From positions 186,001 to 250,000 of the forward strand of contig CAVRAV010000001.1 in the NCBI GenBank assembly GCA_963719165.1: 64,000 nucleotides of DNA, in the 5' to 3' direction. Position numbers and translations under genes: made by a program. This stretch comes from JAOUEA01 sp963719165 (GTDB lineage Bacteria; Actinomycetota; UBA4738; HRBIN12). Under the pieces are notes generated by a model, which was not told the origin of the DNA, made no database searches, and was given only the letters and a program-made list of their open reading frames with translations. The first letter of the stretch is position 1; every line of letters starts with the position of its first letter. Below, piece after piece: positions 60,039-64,000 of this stretch.

Positions 60039-62087
60039 ATGCAGACCACCGAGGGGCCGGTCGCACCCAACTACCGGCTCGGGGACCGGTGGCGCCTGGG
60101 CATCGCTTCGTTCCTGATGCTCTTCGTCGAACTGACCCTGATCCGGTGGAGCGCCGCTCACGTCGTCTACGTCGCGTACTTCACCAACTTCGTGCTGCTC
60201 TCGAGCTTCCTGGGGGTGGGCGTGGGGTTCCTGCGGGCCGGCCGGGCGCGCGATGTCTCGGCCTGGGCACCGGCGGCCCTGGTGGGACTCGTAGCGTACG
60301 TCCGGGTGTTCTCCGTCGAGTGGGTCCGTAACTCTCAGGGCGATCTGGCCGGGCTCTGGGGCATGCCGGCCCTGCCGATCTGGATCTCGCTGCCCGTGCT
60401 GTTCCTCGGCGTGACGGCGGTGATGGCGTGCATCGCCGAGGGCGTGGCGCGCATCTTCGTCCGGTTCGAACCGCTCGAGGCCTACCGGCTGGACGTCGTC
60501 GGCAGCATCACGGGGATCGTGGCGTTCTCGGGCCTCGCCTTCTTACGGACCGGTCCACTCGTGTGGGGCGTCGTGATCGTGGCGGCGTTCGCGTTCCTGT
60601 CGCCGCGGCGCGTGCCCGCGGTCGGGTGGGTGCCCGCCGTGCTCTTGCTCGGCGTCTTCGCCGTGGCGTCGTTCTCCGCCGGCGATACCTGGTCGCCGTA
60701 CTATCGCGTGACCGTGTATCCACCGGCGGACGGCCGCATCGACGTCATGGTGAACGGCCTGCCGCACCAGTCGATCCTGCCGTTGGCCAAGCTCAAGACG
60801 GACGACCCCTTCTACCTGGCGCCCTACACGCACCTGACGTCCACGCCGCAGGACGTCTTGGTGGTCGGAGCCGGGAACGGGAACGACGTCGCGGTGGCGC
60901 TGTCGAAGGGCGTCGGGCACGTCGACGCCGTCGAGATCGATCCGGTGCTGCTGGGTAACGGCGAGCTCCGACACCCGGAGCGTCCGTACCAGAACGTGCG
61001 GGTGAGCGCGCACGTGGACGACGGGCGTGCGTTCCTCGAGCGCACGCACGCCCGGTACGACCTCATCCTGTTCGCGCTGCCGGACTCTCTCACGCTCGTG
61101 ACGGGTCAGGGGTCGCTCCGCCTCGAGAGCTACCTGTTCACCGAGGAGGCGATGCAGACGGTTCGCGACCACCTGAAGCCCGGCGGCGTGTTCTCGATGT
61201 ACAACTTCTACCGCCCGTTCATCTTCGAGCGCTACGCGCGCACCATGACCGAGGTGTTCGGCCAGGCGCCGTGCTTCGATGCCGGCAAGCTTGCCTTCGG
61301 AGCCCAGCACCAATCCGTCCTCACCGTCGGCCGGGAACCGGGGGACGTCGTGTGCGCGAAGACCTACGTCGCCCCCTCGAGCGCACCTGCCCCCGCCACC
61401 GACGACCGGCCCTTTCCCTATGTGAAGCCCGGCACGGTCCCGATGTTCTACGTCTGGGCGCTGCTGGCGATCGTGCTCGTGTCCATCGTGGTCATCCGCC
61501 TGGCGTCTGGTGAACCGATCTCGGCGATGCGCGGCTACGGCGACCTCTTCGCCATGGGGGCCGCGTTCCTCCTGCTGGAGACCAAGAGCGTCGTGCAGTT
61601 CGCGTTGCTGTTCGGGACGACCTGGCTCGTGAACTCCTTGGTGTTCGGTGGGATCCTGCTGGCGGTGCTGGCCGCGGTGGAGGTCACGCGCCGCTTCACC
61701 CTGCCTCGGCGGGACCTCCTGTTCGGGGCGTTGCTCGTCGCCCTGGTGGTGGCGTGGTTCGTCCCCCCCAGCGCGCTCCTGTCGCTCGCCCCCGTGCCGC
61801 GGTTCGTCGGCGGGGTGGCGCTGGCGTTCGCCCCCGTGTTCCTCGCGAACCTGATCTTCGCCCAGCGGTTCCGCGACGTTGGGGCCTCCGCCGTGGCCTT
61901 CGGAGCGAACCTGCTGGGAGCCATGCTCGGCGGCGTCCTCGAATACCTCGCCATCGCCACGGGGTATCGTTTCCTGCTCGTGGTGGTGGCGATCCTCTAC
62001 GGGGTGGCCTACCTGTTGGGGCGGGGCCACCTGAGCCCGCAGGCGATGGAGATCGGGCCGCCAGAACGCGCCTCGGTTGGGGCCTGA
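60039..62087 (+). CDS. Membrane protein with spermidine-synthase-like domain
   Basis: Protein of 682 residues. Six or so N-terminal helices, a Rossmann methyltransferase/aminopropyltransferase-like domain (VLVVGAGNGNDVAVALSKG near 270, DAVEIDPVLL, DDGRAFL), then about seven C-terminal helices. The usual catalytic D-S-T-D-P of spermidine synthases is replaced by ALPDS, so polyamine synthesis is doubtful. Similar membrane fusions are common in actinobacteria and proteobacteria but little studied. It separates prfB from ftsE, which lie closer together in mycobacteria. Confidence 0.75.
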   Translation: MQTTEGPVAPNYRLGDRWRLGIASFLMLFVELTLIRWSAAHVVYVAYFTNFVLLSSFLGVGVGFLRAGRARDVSAWAPAALVGLVAYVRVFSVEWVRNSQGDLAGLWGMPALPIWISLPVLFLGVTAVMACIAEGVARIFVRFEPLEAYRLDVVGSITGIVAFSGLAFLRTGPLVWGVVIVAAFAFLSPRRVPAVGWVPAVLLLGVFAVASFSAGDTWSPYYRVTVYPPADGRIDVMVNGLPHQSILPLAKLKTDDPFYLAPYTHLTSTPQDVLVVGAGNGNDVAVALSKGVGHVDAVEIDPVLLGNGELRHPERPYQNVRVSAHVDDGRAFLERTHARYDLILFALPDSLTLVTGQGSLRLESYLFTEEAMQTVRDHLKPGGVFSMYNFYRPFIFERYARTMTEVFGQAPCFDAGKLAFGAQHQSVLTVGREPGDVVCAKTYVAPSSAPAPATDDRPFPYVKPGTVPMFYVWALLAIVLVSIVVIRLASGEPISAMRGYGDLFAMGAAFLLLETKSVVQFALLFGTTWLVNSLVFGGILLAVLAAVEVTRRFTLPRRDLLFGALLVALVVAWFVPPSALLSLAPVPRFVGGVALAFAPVFLANLIFAQRFRDVGASAVAFGANLLGAMLGGVLEYLAIATGYRFLLVVVAILYGVAYLLGRGHLSPQAMEIGPPERASVGA

Positions 62088-62141
62088 GCTGGCCTTCCAC
62101 GGTTCGCGGCGAACCTCCACAAGTTCGCGAAAGGTCTCTGG

Positions 62142-62147
62142 TAGGGT
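62142..62147 (+). promoter_or_regulatory. -10 box upstream of ftsE
   Basis: TAGGGT, 36 nt before ATG 62184; the leader has only a weak AAGG ribosome-binding site. Confidence 0.45.
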
Positions 62148-62183
62148 GCTGACGTTCCCCCTCCCCGACCCCCAAGGCCGTCC

Positions 62184-62861
62184 ATGATCAGTCTTCAGCG
62201 CGTATCGAAAACCTACAAGAACGGCGTGACGGCCCTCGAGGACGTGGACGTCGAGGTGGAGAAGGGCGAGTTCGTCTTCATCGTCGGCCAATCGGGATCC
62301 GGCAAGTCGACCATGATCCGGCTCCTGATCAAGGAGGAGGAATCCACCAAGGGCAGCATCTACGTGGGCGGCAAGAACCTCGGGAAGATGTCCAGCTGGG
62401 ACGTCCCGAAACTCCGTCGCAACGTCGGCACCGTCTTCCAGGACTACAAGCTCCTCACCGACAAGACCGTCTTCGAGAACGTGGCCTTCGCGCTCGAGGT
62501 GATCGGGAAGCCGCGGAACGTGATCGACCAGCGGGTGCCCGACATCCTCGATTACGTCGGCCTGGGGGACAAGCTCCGGAACTACCCCGACGAGCTCTCG
62601 GGCGGCGAACAGCAGCGCGTGTCTATCGCGCGGGCGTGCGTGAACCGGCCGCTGGTCCTGCTCGCCGACGAGCCCACCGGCAACCTCGACCCGAACACCT
62701 CCGTCGACATCATGCGGCTGCTGGACAAGGTCAACCGGATCGGCACCACCGTCGTGATGGCGACGCATGACCAGGCGATCGTCGATGCGATGCGCAAGCG
62801 CGTGGTGGAGCTCGACAAGGGCCGCGTCATCCGGGACCAATCCCGCGGGGTCTACAGCTGA
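62184..62861 (+). CDS. ftsE: Cell-division ABC ATPase FtsE
   Basis: Partner of FtsX that controls wall hydrolases at the septum. 225 residues: Walker A GQSGSGKST (36-44), Q-loop VFQDYKLL, signature LSGGEQQRVS, Walker B VLLADEPTGNLD, and the H-loop ATHDQ. VSKTYKNGVTALEDVDVEVEKGEF is the usual opening. The stop overlaps the ftsX ATG by 1 nt (TGATG). Confidence 0.95.
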   Translation: MISLQRVSKTYKNGVTALEDVDVEVEKGEFVFIVGQSGSGKSTMIRLLIKEEESTKGSIYVGGKNLGKMSSWDVPKLRRNVGTVFQDYKLLTDKTVFENVAFALEVIGKPRNVIDQRVPDILDYVGLGDKLRNYPDELSGGEQQRVSIARACVNRPLVLLADEPTGNLDPNTSVDIMRLLDKVNRIGTTVVMATHDQAIVDAMRKRVVELDKGRVIRDQSRGVYS

Positions 62862-63772
62862 TGGCCCGCATCGACTACTACTTCCGCGAGACGGCGACGG
62901 GCCTGCGCCGGAACCCCGTCGTGGCCTTCGCCGCGGTGGTGACGGCCTTCATCGCACTCTTCCTCTTCGGGCTGGCTCTGTTGATCACGCGCGAGTTCAA
63001 CCTCGTCATCGAGGCGTGGACGGGGAACGTGCAGGTGGCCGTCTACCTCAACGACCCGGCTAAGCCCGACACGGTCGCGCACATCCAGGACAAGCTCACC
63101 GGCCTCGCAGCCGTCGACTCGGTGGAGTATTGGGACAAGACCAAGACGTGCTCACAGTTCGAAACGCTCTTCGCGAATCAGCCGACGTTCACAGAGAACG
63201 TTGACTGCGAGAAAGTGATCCCCACATCGCTGCGGGTGAAGTTGTCGGACCCGGCGCTCTACGACCAGGTCACGGCCGCGCTCTCGTGCGAGCCGAACGC
63301 GCAGAACCAGATCGTGTGCGCGGAGGCGGGCGTGAAGAACGTAGCCGATTACCGGCAGGTCTTGAACCGGCTCAACGCCATCACGAGCGTGCTCAAGATC
63401 GTGCTGGGCGCGCTGGCCGTCGTGATGCTCGTCTTCGCCATCGTGCTCGTCGCGAACACCCTGCGGATGGGGATGTTCGCGCGACGGCGGGAGATCGGCG
63501 TCATGCGGCTCGTGGGAGCAACGAACTGGCGCATCCGCGTGCCCTTCCTGATCGAGGGCCTGGTCGAGGCGCTCGCCGGAGCATTCCTTGCCACGCTCGC
63601 GCTGTTCCTCGTCAAGGTGTGGGGCATCGACAGCCTCCGCGGCGATATCGCGTTCGTGCCGCTCGTGAAGAACACCGACCTCCTCGTCATCATCCCGTGG
63701 ATCGCCATCGCGGCGGCCTTCGTGGCCGTCGTCGCCGGCACGGTCGGGATGCGGCGCTTCCTCGACGTCTAG
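62861..63772 (+). CDS. ftsX: Cell-division protein FtsX
   Basis: Membrane partner of FtsE, 303 residues. Helix 1 near 20-45, an extracellular loop (about 50-165) that binds hydrolase activators, then three helices. The loop contains two Cys pairs (CSQFETLF...NVDCEKV and CEPN...VCAEAG) able to form disulfides, as in mycobacterial FtsX. The motif RRREIGVMRLVGATNWRIR is typical of the family. Confidence 0.95.
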   Translation: MARIDYYFRETATGLRRNPVVAFAAVVTAFIALFLFGLALLITREFNLVIEAWTGNVQVAVYLNDPAKPDTVAHIQDKLTGLAAVDSVEYWDKTKTCSQFETLFANQPTFTENVDCEKVIPTSLRVKLSDPALYDQVTAALSCEPNAQNQIVCAEAGVKNVADYRQVLNRLNAITSVLKIVLGALAVVMLVFAIVLVANTLRMGMFARRREIGVMRLVGATNWRIRVPFLIEGLVEALAGAFLATLALFLVKVWGIDSLRGDIAFVPLVKNTDLLVIIPWIAIAAAFVAVVAGTVGMRRFLDV

Positions 63773-63783
63773 GCGCGAACCGC

Positions 63784-64000
63784 ATGAGTCCGCAGAGCGA
63801 CGACGGCGAGCGGGTGGTGGCGTCGAATCGAAAGGCGCGACACGACTACGCCATCGCCGAGACGCTGGAATGCGGCATCGTCCTCACCGGCGACGAGGTG
63901 AAATCGCTACGGGGAGGTCGCGCGAGCCTGGCCGAGGCCTACGCGCGGACGCGGGGTGGCGAGATCTGGCTCGAGGGCATGCACGTCCCGCCCTACGAGC
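63784..64000 (+). CDS. smpB: SsrA-binding protein SmpB (3' end outside window)
   Basis: tmRNA partner in ribosome rescue. 72 residues are visible from ATG 63784: the core VASNRKARHDYAIAETLECG, IVLTGDEVKSLRGGRASL and EAYARTRGGEIWLEGMHVPPYE. The reading frame is intact up to the window end; full length is about 155. The ftsE-ftsX-smpB order is as in mycobacteria, and the gene follows ftsX by 11 bp. The tmRNA gene itself, often close by, is not in the window. Confidence 0.94.
   Translation, partial: MSPQSDDGERVVASNRKARHDYAIAETLECGIVLTGDEVKSLRGGRASLAEAYARTRGGEIWLEGMHVPPYE

Noticed and set aside
60543..62840. 765-codon minus-strand frame opposite the synthase-like gene and ftsE
   Set aside because: His/Arg/Asp-rich shadow composition, no motifs; the plus strand carries well-supported proteins.
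1..64000. Mobile elements, prophage or genomic-island borders
   Set aside because: No transposase, integrase, flanking repeats or tRNA target was seen; composition is even.

Overview
The window is high-G+C DNA (about 70% by eye), packed with genes on both strands. It comes from the chromosome of an actinobacterium. The lineage markers are a WhiB-family Fe-S regulator, a complete FbiA/FbiB/FbiC coenzyme F420 set, DUF3499 and DUF5719 proteins, a RskA-type anti-sigma factor, and the blocks comF-HPF-response regulator-secA and prfB-ftsE-ftsX-smpB. From memory, the order LCP, rml genes, WbbL-like transferase, ManC, fbiAB, whiB, DUF3499, manB, SIS isomerase, ahcY, comF, HPF, secA follows the Rv3267-Rv3240 region of Mycobacterium tuberculosis. 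Three features argue for a deep-branching, probably uncultivated class rather than Mycobacteriales or Streptomycetales: an archaeal-style NurA-HerA-SbcD operon, an RF2 gene that keeps the programmed frameshift, and a short HPF.

Layout. 1-3762 (-): DNA end-resection operon nurA-herA-sbcD, cut by the window start. 3817-7958: a lipoprotein, a hotdog thioesterase and aconitase. 8029-11201 (-): DoxX-like protein, LuxR-type response regulator, SRPBCC-like protein and GAF histidine kinase. 11274-15070 (-): ECF sigma, anti-sigma, two small low-complexity membrane proteins, ApbE flavin transferase and a ferric-reductase-like membrane protein. 15161-30801: a degenerate GGDEF protein, then a large cell-envelope glycan cluster (LCP ligase, RmlA/B/D, glycosyltransferases, Wzm/Wzt exporter, SMR-like protein, WbbL-like transferase, ManC). 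30870-34259: SpoIID/LGFP wall protein and two DUF3105 proteins. 34372-39132: F420 synthesis. 39315-49068: whiB, H1-like protein, giant GT2, DUF5719, L,D-transpeptidase, DUF3499 and mannose metabolism. 49070-51799: PNP, AhcY and an unknown. 51840-56045: ComF, a probable raiA-type structured RNA, HPF, response regulator, DinB-like protein and acetolactate synthase. 56147-64000: SecA, RF2, a membrane spermidine-synthase-like protein, FtsE, FtsX and SmpB (cut by the window end).

Expression. Operon genes commonly overlap by 1-4 bp (ATGA, GTGA, TTGA, TGATG). About fifteen genes that head a transcription unit or lie just after a gap have a TANNNT -10 box ending 6-8 nt before the start codon, the signature of leaderless mRNAs. 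This decided several starts, including GTG at 4700 and 19023. The divergent fbiA and fbiC promoters are packed into 28 bp. A near-identical palindrome (AATCACA-N4-TGTGATT) precedes both whiB and the DUF3499 gene.

Caveats. Aconitase (two sites), the LCP gene, rmlB and prfB (besides its programmed site) each carry one extra base that breaks the frame. All are insertions, in genes that should be needed, so sequencing or assembly error is the first suspicion. No tRNA, rRNA, transposase, prophage or CRISPR was seen, and no gene-free stretch exceeds 300 bp.
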